48,649 nucleotides of DNA from an uncultured bacterium (GTDB lineage: Bacteria; Bacillota; Clostridia; Lachnospirales; Lachnospiraceae): NCBI GenBank assembly GCA_905215405.1, contig CAJMQE010000020.1, forward strand, positions 1 through 48,649, written 5' to 3'. How positions within the stretch are numbered: position 1 is the first letter of the stretch; every line of letters begins with the position of its first letter. The position numbers and the translations under genes are program-made. The notes under the pieces are model-generated. The model saw only the letters and a list, made by a program, of their open reading frames with translations, was not told the origin of the DNA and searched no databases. This document shows positions 34,729 to 44,120 of this stretch, one piece after another.

Positions 34729-36551
34729 AATGCTTCCTCCCCGTTAATTACGACCGTATCCTGTGTTGCATGTATCAGATAAAGATTTCCCGTCAGGTGC
34801 TCGTACTCACCGCCACTGACTGATGCAATCTGTGTTGTATTCAGTCGTACGCACAGATAAGCCTCTCCAGAAAATCCACCCATTTTAATTGTGTACTGGT
34901 TTCCATTTACCTCCCGCTTCATTGTCAGATTGCTATACTGCGCTACTGCACTGGCCATCTCACTTCCTGTTACATTTCTGATTGTCGGCGCTGAGGTATA
35001 TATATATTTCAGATAAGCGTGGAAACGCTTTGCAAGTTCCTTCCATCCAAGTGCAGCTCCTCTATCCGGATCGAGTGCATCGTCAGGATGCAGGAAATGC
35101 GACTGTACAAAATGAAAGTTGAGTTCAGAAAATGCTACCATCTGAGAATATTCGTCGACATCTTCCCCCGCAACAATACGTGGTGTATTGACGATTCCAT
35201 CCTCTCCGATTCCAAATTCCTGAGCATATCCACACTGACCTGGCAGGTACGTACTGGCAATTGCCTTAATATTGCTAAAGTTCTCTGCAATTACTTTTCG
35301 TCCCTCTTCTGACAAAATATTGGATGGTGGTACATATACACTGAACTGCTGATTTGGGAATATTTCTTCCGTAAATGCCTGTAATTCCTGTAAAGATGCC
35401 TTAATCGCTTCTTGGCTTTCAAACAATTTATAGCTGTCATAGAGTCCTTCATAATCAAATCCACTCAGACATAGCGGCATATGATTATATCCATGCCATC
35501 CAAGTTCACCACCTTTGTTGATTAGCATATTTCCAAAGAAGGTAAATCTTGATGTACTGCCCTGTCTGCTAAAAGGTTCCTCTACCTGATCTGAATAATC
35601 TTCAATTACCATTCCCGTATGTCTGATTCCAAATTCCTTTTCCCAAGAAAGTAAAGTTGGCCACCAGATATTCGTGTAAAAATCACTCACGCTGATATTA
35701 TAATCCCGTCTGATATAATCGCTATTCCCCGACGGAACTGGTGATGGAAAATCGTCTATATAAAATGCAGACGCATTGATGACCGGATATGCATAAATGT
35801 TCTCCATCAGACTGCACGCTGTTGCATAAACGCCTCTGAATTCCTTGCCATATGCAGACTGATTCATTACTACGAATCTTCCTTTTCCATAATCATGGCT
35901 CCATAACAATGGAATACCGGAATTAGTAGCCGTAATTCCAACATTACAGGTCTTATCCAACACGACATTCAGACTGCCATCCATCGTATCCTCATACGTA
36001 AAGTCCCTGCCACCACCAATCATAAATTCATCATTGATGTGCATTCCCTCTACTGCAACATAATCATTTTCGCAGACTGTAACGCCCATCTTATCCATAT
36101 ACTGGCGGAACTGATCATTTAGAGTATAAGTATGGATATTGAGCAGACTTCCTCCTTCTTCCACCCAACTGACAAGTGTATCGAAATTATCGCCAAATGC
36201 AGCGATATCCGTTGTTACCAGCACGATATCCTGATATTTGGAAAGATCCACAGTCTGATCGGACTGGCTCAGATCCCAGATATCGTATGACACCTTCATT
36301 TCACTGAGTACCTCTTTAATTCCTTCATAATAGACCTGATCTGTTGCATTCTGAGACTGATAGATGATCAGATTCTGAACATCCTGTGATACTGGCGCTG
36401 AATAACTAAGTTCATCTACCTCTTCATAATTTTGTGCCACCTCTGATTCCTGCTCATTCTGAGGCAACCCGCCCCGTTCAAGAAGTAATATTCCACTCAG
36501 CAGGATCAGTGCTATGATCGGCCATACTATTTTAATAATATTTTTATTCAT
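34725..36551 (-). CDS. PelA-like protein with deacetylase-like domain (DUF2194)
   Basis: 608 residues from the chosen Met. An N-terminal membrane helix (about 5-24) is followed by a domain like glutamine-amidotransferase folds (QDIVLVTTDIAAFG). A polysaccharide deacetylase-like part then carries FYIDDFPSPVPSG, with the paired aspartates, and LGWHGYNHMP, with the metal histidines. This corresponds to the deacetylase half of PelA, which removes acetyl groups from Pel; the hydrolase half is absent. The Met at 36551 overlaps the pelE stop by eight bases; an upstream extension of 16 residues is unlikely. Confidence 0.82.
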   Translation of the reverse strand: MNKNIIKIVWPIIALILLSGILLLERGGLPQNEQESEVAQNYEEVDELSYSAPVSQDVQNLIIYQSQNATDQVYYEGIKEVLSEMKVSYDIWDLSQSDQTVDLSKYQDIVLVTTDIAAFGDNFDTLVSWVEEGGSLLNIHTYTLNDQFRQYMDKMGVTVCENDYVAVEGMHINDEFMIGGGRDFTYEDTMDGSLNVVLDKTCNVGITATNSGIPLLWSHDYGKGRFVVMNQSAYGKEFRGVYATACSLMENIYAYPVINASAFYIDDFPSPVPSGNSDYIRRDYNISVSDFYTNIWWPTLLSWEKEFGIRHTGMVIEDYSDQVEEPFSRQGSTSRFTFFGNMLINKGGELGWHGYNHMPLCLSGFDYEGLYDSYKLFESQEAIKASLQELQAFTEEIFPNQQFSVYVPPSNILSEEGRKVIAENFSNIKAIASTYLPGQCGYAQEFGIGEDGIVNTPRIVAGEDVDEYSQMVAFSELNFHFVQSHFLHPDDALDPDRGAALGWKELAKRFHAYLKYIYTSAPTIRNVTGSEMASAVAQYSNLTMKREVNGNQYTIKMGGFSGEAYLCVRLNTTQIASVSGGEYEHLTGNLYLIHATQDTVVINGEEAF

Positions 36552-37437
36552 GACAGTAATTCTCCCGATTCCAGAATTCATACCACTTCCTGCCCTCATG
36601 GGAAAGATAGATATGATGATCTTTGATCTCCTTTAATAACTGGTGGATTTCTTTTGCCTGTCCAGTCTTGTGATAATACATTACCTCCAGCATATAGATT
36701 TTTTCATCACTCCATTGTGCCTTTGCTTCCGCAAGCAGTGTAGGAATCTGATCCATATGATCAAGTGTCAGCTCCATCTGAATATATAAAAGGAAATTAT
36801 CCTTATCATCTGGAACCAGCTTTCTGTACTTTTCAAGAACTGTCTCTAACTGTACCTGTTTGATCAGAAGTACATTACCTGTTAACAGCCCACTTTTTAC
36901 ATAACGGTCAAGCAGTGCTATATAACGTTTCAGTAACTGTACATCCTCCTGTTTTTCCTTCCACTCATGCTCACACTTCTGCAGTTGTGCCTCATAATTA
37001 CTCTGCACTTCCATAATCGTTGTCGTTGCATAATGTGTCAGTTCGATATCATTACTCAGTGTTGTCTTCTGCAAAAGATCCACATACTCTGCTGGATTTC
37101 TATGTAAAATATCCAGCATCAGAGCTCTTCTGGTCTTTGCATCATTGATCAGGATTGCTTCCTCAAGCGGAACTGTAATGTGCTGATTCTCATCATTCGC
37201 CACATTGATCTTTCTATATTTTTCATCGATCAGTTTCATCTGCTCGAGTTCTATCTCACGTCTGCCTGCTTTTCCGGTCCTGATCACGATCTCGTGTACA
37301 ACAAGTGCAACGAGCCCCCAAAATGGTATACATATGACCAGCACCACCAGGTTATCACGATTACTGAACCTGTTATATTTATATAAAAGCAGAACTGTTA
37401 TGCAGATCAGCAAATGTACGATAAATAGTACCTTCAT
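36544..37437 (-). CDS. pelE: PelE-like membrane protein with helical repeats
   Basis: 297 residues. Two N-terminal membrane helices (about 2-20 and 31-49) are followed by an all-helical cytosolic region resembling TPR repeats. This is the PelE layout, and the position between pelD and the pelA-like gene is the Gram-positive pel order. PelE helps hold PelD and PelF in the membrane complex. Sequence identity is low in this family, so the name rests largely on architecture and position. Confidence 0.78.
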   Translation of the reverse strand: MKVLFIVHLLICITVLLLYKYNRFSNRDNLVVLVICIPFWGLVALVVHEIVIRTGKAGRREIELEQMKLIDEKYRKINVANDENQHITVPLEEAILINDAKTRRALMLDILHRNPAEYVDLLQKTTLSNDIELTHYATTTIMEVQSNYEAQLQKCEHEWKEKQEDVQLLKRYIALLDRYVKSGLLTGNVLLIKQVQLETVLEKYRKLVPDDKDNFLLYIQMELTLDHMDQIPTLLAEAKAQWSDEKIYMLEVMYYHKTGQAKEIHQLLKEIKDHHIYLSHEGRKWYEFWNRENYCHE

Positions 37438-37514
37438 ATTGCTATCTCCTCCCCTTGCACTTCTCTAGCTTCTCTAGCTTTTCTGTTATTTCTATCCCAT
37501 TTTCCATTGTCCAT
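37434..37514 (-). CDS. Possible 26-residue leader peptide before pelE
   Basis: A very short, highly charged reading frame fills most of the 114-base gap after pelD and stops at TGA overlapping the pelE ATG. Its own ribosome site is poor. It contains a tandem GCTAGAGAA repeat. It could couple translation or be chance. Confidence 0.2.
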   Translation of the reverse strand: MDNGKWDRNNRKAREAREVQGEEIAI

Positions 37515-37551
37515 TAGCCATCGCTCATTTCCGTTGCCAGTCAGATCTGGT

Positions 37552-39672
37552 CTACTGTACGGCCTGAACAACTTCCATTTCAATTTGATTCTTATTCAGA
37601 CGTTCTTCAATTACAGACAGATTCTTTTTATTCATCTGGGAAAGCAGCAGATATATCTTGCCATCACTTCCCTGTCCAAGCGTATCATTATTACGAATCT
37701 GCTTTGATACCAGGTTGCTGAGCTGTTCAAGAGACATAGATGGATAGTGAAGCTGCATCAGAATGTAATCTGAAATTTCCTTCTTATGCATTGCTTCCTT
37801 CACATCGACCAGTGCCATAAAATTATCACTGTTCATAATACTTGTTCCTGGGATCATTCTGTCTGCTTCAAGTATTCTTGTTCTCTCCATTGCACGAAGC
37901 AGTGATTCCTTGATCAGGCCTGTAACAATATTAAATTTGTTGCTATATTCCATATTGAACTGATTATCCGATGCATTGACCAGCAGGATCACTCCGACAA
38001 AAGCACCATTTTCCTGAATTGCCATTGCATAGTCCGGGTAATCTGCAATACCATCTGTATTGATCCACACCTGTCCTTTTTGGCATGCTGCCAGAATTTC
38101 CGGATAATCCTTCTGATTGATCGACTTTGGCAGAACCGGATTCAGTGTTTTGGAACATACACTCAGTCTTGCATAGGAACTGTGGCTATCGATCGTATAG
38201 ATAGCCACATATCTATTATCCAGCAGATCTTCCATTACATTGACAGCTTCAAAAAATACCTCGTCCGGTATTGTGGCATCCAACTTTGTTACCGCACTGT
38301 AAATGCGTCCATAACTATCTTTGTAACTGATGATCTGACTGTTGTACTCTTCTTTGTTTTCAAGTGTCTTCGCATACAGTTCGTTCAGGAAAATATATTT
38401 TTTCTCGAGCAGTTCCTGCTCTCCCTGCATAAATCTTAAATTATCCTGATTCTTATCTCTTGTATAGCCTGCAATTGCGCCTGTTAGGAAATATATTGCA
38501 AATGGCATCCAGTTCTGAATATTATAAAAAAGGATCTGCCAGTTCGCATACCCCGCCGTATGCATAAGATAACTGATACTTGCCAGAATCGCTGTAATCA
38601 CACCTGCATTCAGTCCACGCATAGTGCCCATGATCACGACAGCAAGTAATCTGAAATCGACAAAGGATAACTGCATATTTCCTTCTTTCCAGAATGTAAG
38701 CATTTCTACGATAATCCATAAAAAGAGCATTTCCGCAGCTGTTGTCACAATCTGTCTAAATTTGGACTGAGCTCCTTTTTTCTTCTTTGTCCGTTCGCTA
38801 TATTTCTGCTGATACTGCCCTACCATCTCTGGCAGCTGTTCCTTCAGCCTGTTTTCCGGCTTCCAGCCGAATAATTCATTAGCCTGTCCATCATCATATA
38901 TTTTTGGCAGTGCCGCTTTCATATGACGACGGATAATTTCAATCTTTGAATTGGTCAGTTCTTCAAATCGCGCTGCCAGTTCATCTTCTCTAAAAATATT
39001 TTCTCCACTGATCCACATGGACAAATAACCGCTATATGGTTCATCCAGCATTCTGTTGGCCAGTACACCAAGATCCGCGTCAGAGAGGAAATCTAACTGT
39101 GTTCCTGTCATCCCACGCATCTTCATTTTCTTTTCCTCTACTGCTGAAACGAGCAGTTTGCCCAGTCGGTTCTGATATTTGTTCTGGCTGTAAATATATG
39201 GTACATGCAGCACCGTCACATTTATCTCATTTTCCGATGCAAATGTTTCACACAGCCGTTCACACGCATGAATCAGAATTTTTCGACTGGCCCCTTCCAT
39301 CTTCTGTGAATCACTCAGATCCCCAATTCCGCCATCCAGCTGATACTCTTCATTTGTATTAATATATATAAAGTCACTTACTTTTCTTTCCTTACAAAGA
39401 TAGAGGACATTTTCAAGATCCTCCAGTTCATCAAATACTTTCTTGGCTCCATCTAACGCCTTCGAAAGATATACAACCGATTTAAAATTGAAAGATTTAA
39501 ATATATTTTCAAATTCTTCTTCCCCAGGTACATAAGAATACGGCGTGATATATTTCTTTCCAAATTCCTCTGCAGCCTGCTCCCCGCACGCGACGATCTG
39601 ATCCGTTTTTTTCAACGCATCAAAAAAGTCGGCAGATACAATATGTAAATTTCCTACGACCAATGCTCCCAT
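37552..39672 (-). CDS. pelD: PelD fused to an N-terminal epimerase-like domain; c-di-GMP receptor
   Basis: 706 residues. Residues 1-300 resemble an extended SDR nucleotide-sugar epimerase, but the glycine-rich loop is weak and the YxxxK site reads E126-G-A-S-R130. Four membrane helices follow (about 310-425), then a coiled coil, a GAF domain (about 460-590) and a degenerate GGDEF domain. The active site reads SDGKI instead of GGDEF, while RNND at 660-663 keeps the RxxD inhibitory site at the standard five-residue spacing. PelD binds c-di-GMP to switch on Pel synthesis. It is the first gene of the operon. Confidence 0.88.
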   Translation of the reverse strand: MGALVVGNLHIVSADFFDALKKTDQIVACGEQAAEEFGKKYITPYSYVPGEEEFENIFKSFNFKSVVYLSKALDGAKKVFDELEDLENVLYLCKERKVSDFIYINTNEEYQLDGGIGDLSDSQKMEGASRKILIHACERLCETFASENEINVTVLHVPYIYSQNKYQNRLGKLLVSAVEEKKMKMRGMTGTQLDFLSDADLGVLANRMLDEPYSGYLSMWISGENIFREDELAARFEELTNSKIEIIRRHMKAALPKIYDDGQANELFGWKPENRLKEQLPEMVGQYQQKYSERTKKKKGAQSKFRQIVTTAAEMLFLWIIVEMLTFWKEGNMQLSFVDFRLLAVVIMGTMRGLNAGVITAILASISYLMHTAGYANWQILFYNIQNWMPFAIYFLTGAIAGYTRDKNQDNLRFMQGEQELLEKKYIFLNELYAKTLENKEEYNSQIISYKDSYGRIYSAVTKLDATIPDEVFFEAVNVMEDLLDNRYVAIYTIDSHSSYARLSVCSKTLNPVLPKSINQKDYPEILAACQKGQVWINTDGIADYPDYAMAIQENGAFVGVILLVNASDNQFNMEYSNKFNIVTGLIKESLLRAMERTRILEADRMIPGTSIMNSDNFMALVDVKEAMHKKEISDYILMQLHYPSMSLEQLSNLVSKQIRNNDTLGQGSDGKIYLLLSQMNKKNLSVIEERLNKNQIEMEVVQAVQ

Positions 39673-39776
39673 TATTTACTCCATTTCTATAGTAATCCTC
39701 TGTATTTTGCGCTACTATGATCACTAATTTCTGTCTCTTGTTCTACCATTTTTTCTCATATTTATTTACTTTTCCC

Positions 39777-39805
39777 ATTATAAGATGTTCTTATAACATT
39801 TGCAA
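39777..39805 (-). promoter_or_regulatory. Pel operon promoter with palindromic operator
   Basis: Minus strand: TTGCAA, 17 bases, TATAAT, about 105 bases before pelD. A perfect palindrome, TTATAAG-ATGTT-CTTATAA (39778-39796 on plus), overlaps the -10 box and most of the spacer, a likely repressor site. Confidence 0.78.
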
Positions 39806-39836
39806 CGAAAGAAAATCCCCTAAAATCTACAAAATA

Positions 39837-39886
39837 AGCCCAGTATTCATCCTTCATGTCTCACATGCCGGTATTCATACTGGGCT
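39837..39886 (-). terminator. Terminator after purB
   Basis: Fifty-base long hairpin with the outer stem AGCCCAGTAT/ATACTGGGCT and an inner CATG/CATG stem, then TTATTTTG on the minus strand. It separates purB from the Pel promoter. Confidence 0.82.
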
Positions 39887-39985
39887 CAATCCTAATACTG
39901 CAATGATTGCAGTTTTCTTTTATCTTTTTGTACTATGCCTGGCCTGCATGCTGGTCATCGTAACTCAATACAAAACGTGTATCAA

Positions 39986-41416
39986 TTATACATTGATCGT
40001 AGCAGTCATTCCAAGGTCTTCTTTACTAGCTTCCAGAATTGGATTTACAACTTCTGTCAGGAATTCATCGACCTGTTCTTTTGCACGGCCTGTGTATTTT
40101 GCAGGATCCATTGTTTTCTGAAGATCTTCAAGAGTCATATTAAATGCTGGATCAGCAGCGATCAGCTCAAGGAGGTTGTTATCCAGACCTTCTCTCTTAA
40201 CTCTTGCACCTGCCTGCATAGACAGTTCTCTGATTCTTTCATGCAGTTCCTGACGGTCGCCGCCAGCTTTTACTGCATCCATCATAATATTTTCTGTTGC
40301 CATAAATGGAAGTTCAGCCATCAGTCTCTTAGTAATAACTTTATCATATACAACAAGTCCATCCACAACATTCAGATAAAGATCTAAGATACCATCAATT
40401 GCAAGAAATGCTTCTGGTACAGAAATTCTCTTATTTGCGGAATCATCCAGTGTTCTTTCGAACCACTGTGTTGCTGATGTAATTGCAGGATTCATAGCAT
40501 CTGCCATTACATAATTTGCAAGGGAAGCAATTCTTTCACTTCTCATAGGATTTCTCTTATATGCCATTGCTGAAGAACCGATCTGTGATTTTTCAAATGG
40601 TTCTTCGATTTCTTTCATATGCTGTAACAGTCTGATATCATTTGAGAACTTATGTGCACTAGCAGCGATTCCTGCAAGAATGTTAAGTACTCTTGTATCA
40701 ACTTTTCTTGAATATGTCTGGCCAGATACTGGGAAGCAGTCTTTGAATCCCATTTTCTGTGCGATCATCTTATCGATCTTTCTGATCTTTTCATGATCTC
40801 CATCAAATAATTCAAGGAAACTTGCCTGTGTACCTGTTGTACCCTTTGATCCAAGAAGTTTCATAGATGAAATTACATAATCAAGATCTTCCAGATCAAG
40901 TACCAGTTCATTTAACCAAAGTGTTGCACGTTTTCCAACTGTTGTTGGCTGCGCTGGCTGGAAATGAGTAAAAGCAAGTGTTGGAAGTGCTTTATATTCA
41001 TTTGCGAATTTTGCAAGTTCATTCATTACATTGATCAGTTTTTTACGAACCAGTCTGAGACCTTCTGTCATTATGATAATATCTGTATTATCCCCAACAT
41101 AACAGGAAGTTGCTCCAAGATGAATAATACCTTTTGCCTTAGGGCACTGAAGACCATATGCATATACGTGTGACATAACATCATGACGTACTTCTTTTTC
41201 ACGTTTCTTTGCATCTTCATAGTTGATATCATCTGCATGTGCTTTCAGCTCTGCAATCTGTTCATCTGTAATATTAAGTCCCAGTTCTTTTTCTGTTTCT
41301 GCAAGTGCGATCCACAGTCTTCTCCAGGTCTTGAATTTCTTATCTGGTGAAAAAATATACTGCATCTCCTTGCTTGCGTATCTTTCTCCCAAAGGTGTCT
41401 GATATCTGTCGTTCAT
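39986..41416 (-). CDS. purB: Adenylosuccinate lyase
   Basis: 476 residues. GSSAMAYKRNPMRSER is the fumarase/aspartase-family signature loop with the catalytic serine, and TFTHFQPAQPTTVGKR-type sequence holds a catalytic His (LAFTHFQPAQPTT). It acts twice in purine synthesis, splitting fumarate from SAICAR and from adenylosuccinate. It follows purF by 80 bases. Confidence 0.96.
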   Translation of the reverse strand: MNDRYQTPLGERYASKEMQYIFSPDKKFKTWRRLWIALAETEKELGLNITDEQIAELKAHADDINYEDAKKREKEVRHDVMSHVYAYGLQCPKAKGIIHLGATSCYVGDNTDIIIMTEGLRLVRKKLINVMNELAKFANEYKALPTLAFTHFQPAQPTTVGKRATLWLNELVLDLEDLDYVISSMKLLGSKGTTGTQASFLELFDGDHEKIRKIDKMIAQKMGFKDCFPVSGQTYSRKVDTRVLNILAGIAASAHKFSNDIRLLQHMKEIEEPFEKSQIGSSAMAYKRNPMRSERIASLANYVMADAMNPAITSATQWFERTLDDSANKRISVPEAFLAIDGILDLYLNVVDGLVVYDKVITKRLMAELPFMATENIMMDAVKAGGDRQELHERIRELSMQAGARVKREGLDNNLLELIAADPAFNMTLEDLQKTMDPAKYTGRAKEQVDEFLTEVVNPILEASKEDLGMTATINV

Positions 41417-41496
41417 TTAAAATCCGCCTTTCCGTTCATAGCTTAAAAATTTATATTGATTATTGTGTTACGTAAAATTATTACAGTAGCGGCCGA

Positions 41497-42939
41497 TCAA
41501 CCCATCTCTCCACGAATATCGTGCTTTGGTGGCTCAATTGGATAATTTCCGCTGAAGCATGCATCACAGAAATCTGTTCTGCCGCATACCAGCTCACTTA
41601 AGCTATCTTTATCTATATAGCCCAGTGAATCTGCACCGATCATTTTACAGATCTGTTCAACCGAATGATTATAGGCAATCAGCTGATCTCCTGATGGAAT
41701 ATCAGTACCAAAATAGCATGGATGCATAAATGGAGGGGAACTGATTCTGACATGTACCTCTGTCGCACCTGCATTTTTAAGCATTCTAACAATTCTTTCA
41801 CTAGTAGTTCCACGGACAATGGAATCATCGATCATGATGACTCTTTTTCCCTTGACCACATTTGCAAGCACGTTCAGTTTGATCTTGACGCTGGATTCTC
41901 TCTGTGCCTGTTTCGGCTTAATAAATGTTCTGCCGACATAACTGTTCTTTACAAATGCCATTCCATAAGGAATACCGGACTCTGCAGAATAACCAAGTGC
42001 TGCTGCATTTCCTGATTCTGGTACGCCAACGACCAGATCTGCTTCCACTGGATGTGCTTTTGCAAGGAGTTTACCAGCCATGATTCTAGATTCAAATACA
42101 CTGATTCCATCAATATTACTGTCTGGTCTTGCAAAATAAATATATTCAAAAATACATTTTGCTTTCTTTTCCTGGCACATACTTGTATCTGACGCAATTC
42201 CTTCCGGTGTGATCGTTACGATTTCACCAGGAAGCACGTCCCTTACAAATTCAGCGCCGACTGCATCCAGTGCGCAGGTCTCTGAGGAAAGGAAATATGC
42301 ATTGTCTCTTTTACCAATACAAAGTGGTTTAAATCCAAATGGATCACGGGCACCGATCAGTTTTCTAGGACTCATGACGATCAGGGAATATGCTCCCTGG
42401 ATCTTTTTCATTGCATTTCTGACAGCAAGTTCAACTGTACCGACTTTCAGTCTTTCCCTTGCGATATGATAAGCAATGACCTCAGAATCGATTGTTGTCT
42501 GGAAAATAGCTCCGGTATAGGAGAGTTCTTCTCTTAATTCCAGTGCATTCAAAAGATTTCCATTATGGGCAAGTCCCAGTGTTCCTTTTGCATAATTTAA
42601 TACGAGAGGCTGTGCATTCTCACGGGTACTGCTGCCTGCAGTAGAGTATCTGACATGACCAACACCGATATTTCCGTTCAGTCTGTTAAGGATTTCAGGT
42701 GTAAAAACTTCATTTACAAGACCCATGTCCTTATAAGCATCTACCTTACCTTTTGGACCTTCCGTATCACTTACTGCAATACCGCAGCTCTCCTGTCCTC
42801 TGTGCTGCAAAGCGAACAATCCATAATAGATTGTGGATGCAACATCATTACCGTCAAAATCATATGCACCAAACACACCGCATTCTTCATGCAGTTCATC
42901 TGATACATCTGTGTCTATATTCTTAGGATAGTTGTTCAT
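41497..42939 (-). CDS. purF: Amidophosphoribosyltransferase
   Basis: 480 residues. EECGVFG places the nucleophile at Cys20, so a 19-residue propeptide is cleaved as in the Bacillus-type enzyme. The PRPP loop is VIMIDDSIVRGTT. Cysteines late in the sequence (CGRTDFCDAC) and earlier ones fit the iron-sulfur-containing class. It catalyses the first step of purine synthesis from PRPP and glutamine. Its ribosome site is weak; a short frame ending two bases upstream may couple translation. Confidence 0.96.
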   Translation of the reverse strand: MNNYPKNIDTDVSDELHEECGVFGAYDFDGNDVASTIYYGLFALQHRGQESCGIAVSDTEGPKGKVDAYKDMGLVNEVFTPEILNRLNGNIGVGHVRYSTAGSSTRENAQPLVLNYAKGTLGLAHNGNLLNALELREELSYTGAIFQTTIDSEVIAYHIARERLKVGTVELAVRNAMKKIQGAYSLIVMSPRKLIGARDPFGFKPLCIGKRDNAYFLSSETCALDAVGAEFVRDVLPGEIVTITPEGIASDTSMCQEKKAKCIFEYIYFARPDSNIDGISVFESRIMAGKLLAKAHPVEADLVVGVPESGNAAALGYSAESGIPYGMAFVKNSYVGRTFIKPKQAQRESSVKIKLNVLANVVKGKRVIMIDDSIVRGTTSERIVRMLKNAGATEVHVRISSPPFMHPCYFGTDIPSGDQLIAYNHSVEQICKMIGADSLGYIDKDSLSELVCGRTDFCDACFSGNYPIEPPKHDIRGEMG

Positions 42940-42941
42940 TC

Positions 42942-43043
42942 TTATACCATTCTTTCAAATTCAGCTTTTACTTCATTAACAGGTTCCCTTACATTTCCGG
43001 TTCTTGCCTTTAACCTTGATAGCGGATGCTGAATTGACAACAC
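42942..43043 (-). CDS. Possible 33-residue small ORF between purC and purF
   Basis: GTG start, stop TAA two bases before the purF ATG. The predicted peptide is basic then charged (RLKARTGNVREPVNEVKAEF). No clear ribosome site. It overlaps the hairpin ATAGCGG/CCGCTAT. It could couple purF translation, or be a decayed coding remnant. Confidence 0.25.
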   Translation of the reverse strand: MLSIQHPLSRLKARTGNVREPVNEVKAEFERMV

Positions 43044-43078
43044 CCGCTATACTTTAACAATTACCAGAATCTATGTAA

Positions 43079-43792
43079 TTAATCTTCGATTCCAAGTCTC
43101 TTAAATACTTCTTTATAAGCATCTTCTACATTACCAAGATCTCTTCTGAATCTGTCTTTATCAAGTTTTTCTCTGGTCTTAATATCCCAGAGTCTGCATG
43201 TATCTGGTGAGATTTCGTCAGCAAGGATAATCTGACCTTTATATCTACCAAATTCAATTTTGAAATCGATAAGTTCGATACCGATTCCTTTGAAATAATC
43301 TATAAGGACTTTGTTTACCTTAAATGCATATTCTGTAATCTTGTCAAGTTCTTCCTGTGTGGCAAGACCAAGTCCAAGTGCATAATAGGAGTTGATGAAT
43401 GGATCACCAAGGTCATCATTTTTGTAACTGAATTCGAGTGTAGGACATTTTAATTTTGTTCCTTCTTCAACAGCAAGCTTCTTTGAGAAACTACCTGCAG
43501 CTACATTTCTTACGATAACTTCGAGAGGGACAATCTGAACCTTTTTAACAGCTGTTTCACGATCACTTAATTCTTCGATCAAATGAGTAGGAACGCCTTC
43601 TTTTTCAAGCTTTTTGAATAAGTAGTTCGTCATTCTGTTATTGATAGCACCTTTACCCACGATAGTACCTTTTTTGATACCATTGAATGCTGTTGCATCG
43701 TCTTTGTAGTCAACGATTAAAACATCTTCATTCTCAGTTGTGTAAACCTTTTTAGCTTTTCCTTCATAGAGTAAGTCTAACTTTTCCATCAT
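43079..43792 (-). CDS. purC: Phosphoribosylaminoimidazole-succinocarboxamide synthase (SAICAR synthetase)
   Basis: 237 residues from the ATG at 43792; the frame also opens with a GTG two codons upstream. LLYEGKAKKVY and VEVIVRNVAAGS (here LEVIVRNVAAGS) are family signatures, and IDFKIEFGRY follows. It joins CAIR and aspartate using ATP. The purC-purF-purB order forms a purine cluster. AAAGGAT lies nine bases before the chosen ATG. Confidence 0.95.
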   Translation of the reverse strand: MMEKLDLLYEGKAKKVYTTENEDVLIVDYKDDATAFNGIKKGTIVGKGAINNRMTNYLFKKLEKEGVPTHLIEELSDRETAVKKVQIVPLEVIVRNVAAGSFSKKLAVEEGTKLKCPTLEFSYKNDDLGDPFINSYYALGLGLATQEELDKITEYAFKVNKVLIDYFKGIGIELIDFKIEFGRYKGQIILADEISPDTCRLWDIKTREKLDKDRFRRDLGNVEDAYKEVFKRLGIED

Positions 43793-44018
43793 CTGCACCT
43801 ATCCTTTTCTTCATTCATTATGTAACTATCTGTTCACTACATATAAATTGTAACTGATGCCTAATGCACATAAAATATTCAATTTGTTCTGCAATACTAA
43901 TACAAACGAGCCAGTTGAACTGTTACTATCCGCATTATAACTGCATCTAATTACTACACCGAATGTAGCATAACCAAAAAAAATTATATAACAACTATTT
44001 CATAAAAGCAATATTAGA
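43793..44018. other. Divergent intergenic region of purC and the HD-GYP gene
   Basis: A+T-rich. On the minus strand a TATAAT (near 43934) could be the purC -10 box but lacks a good -35. A small perfect hairpin, CTACA-TTCGG-TGTAG (43954-43968), lies upstream of it. No riboswitch is recognised. Confidence 0.4.
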
Positions 44019-44047
44019 TTGATATTAATTTTCAGATATGATAATAT
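44019..44047 (+). promoter_or_regulatory. Promoter of the HD-GYP gene
   Basis: TTGATA, 17 bases, extended -10 TGA-TAATAT, about 75 bases before the start codon. Confidence 0.72.
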
Positions 44048-44120
44048 TTATCTTGGTAAATGTTCAAAATTTATTTACATTTCAGATAATAGATACAAAA
44101 TTACACTAAGGAGAACCGAT

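Noticed and set aside
39897..39913. Hairpin ACTGCAAT-G-ATTGCAGT with T-rich flank as a terminator
   Set aside because: The T-rich flank is on the plus strand, where no gene ends; the purB terminator at 39837-39886 is sufficient.
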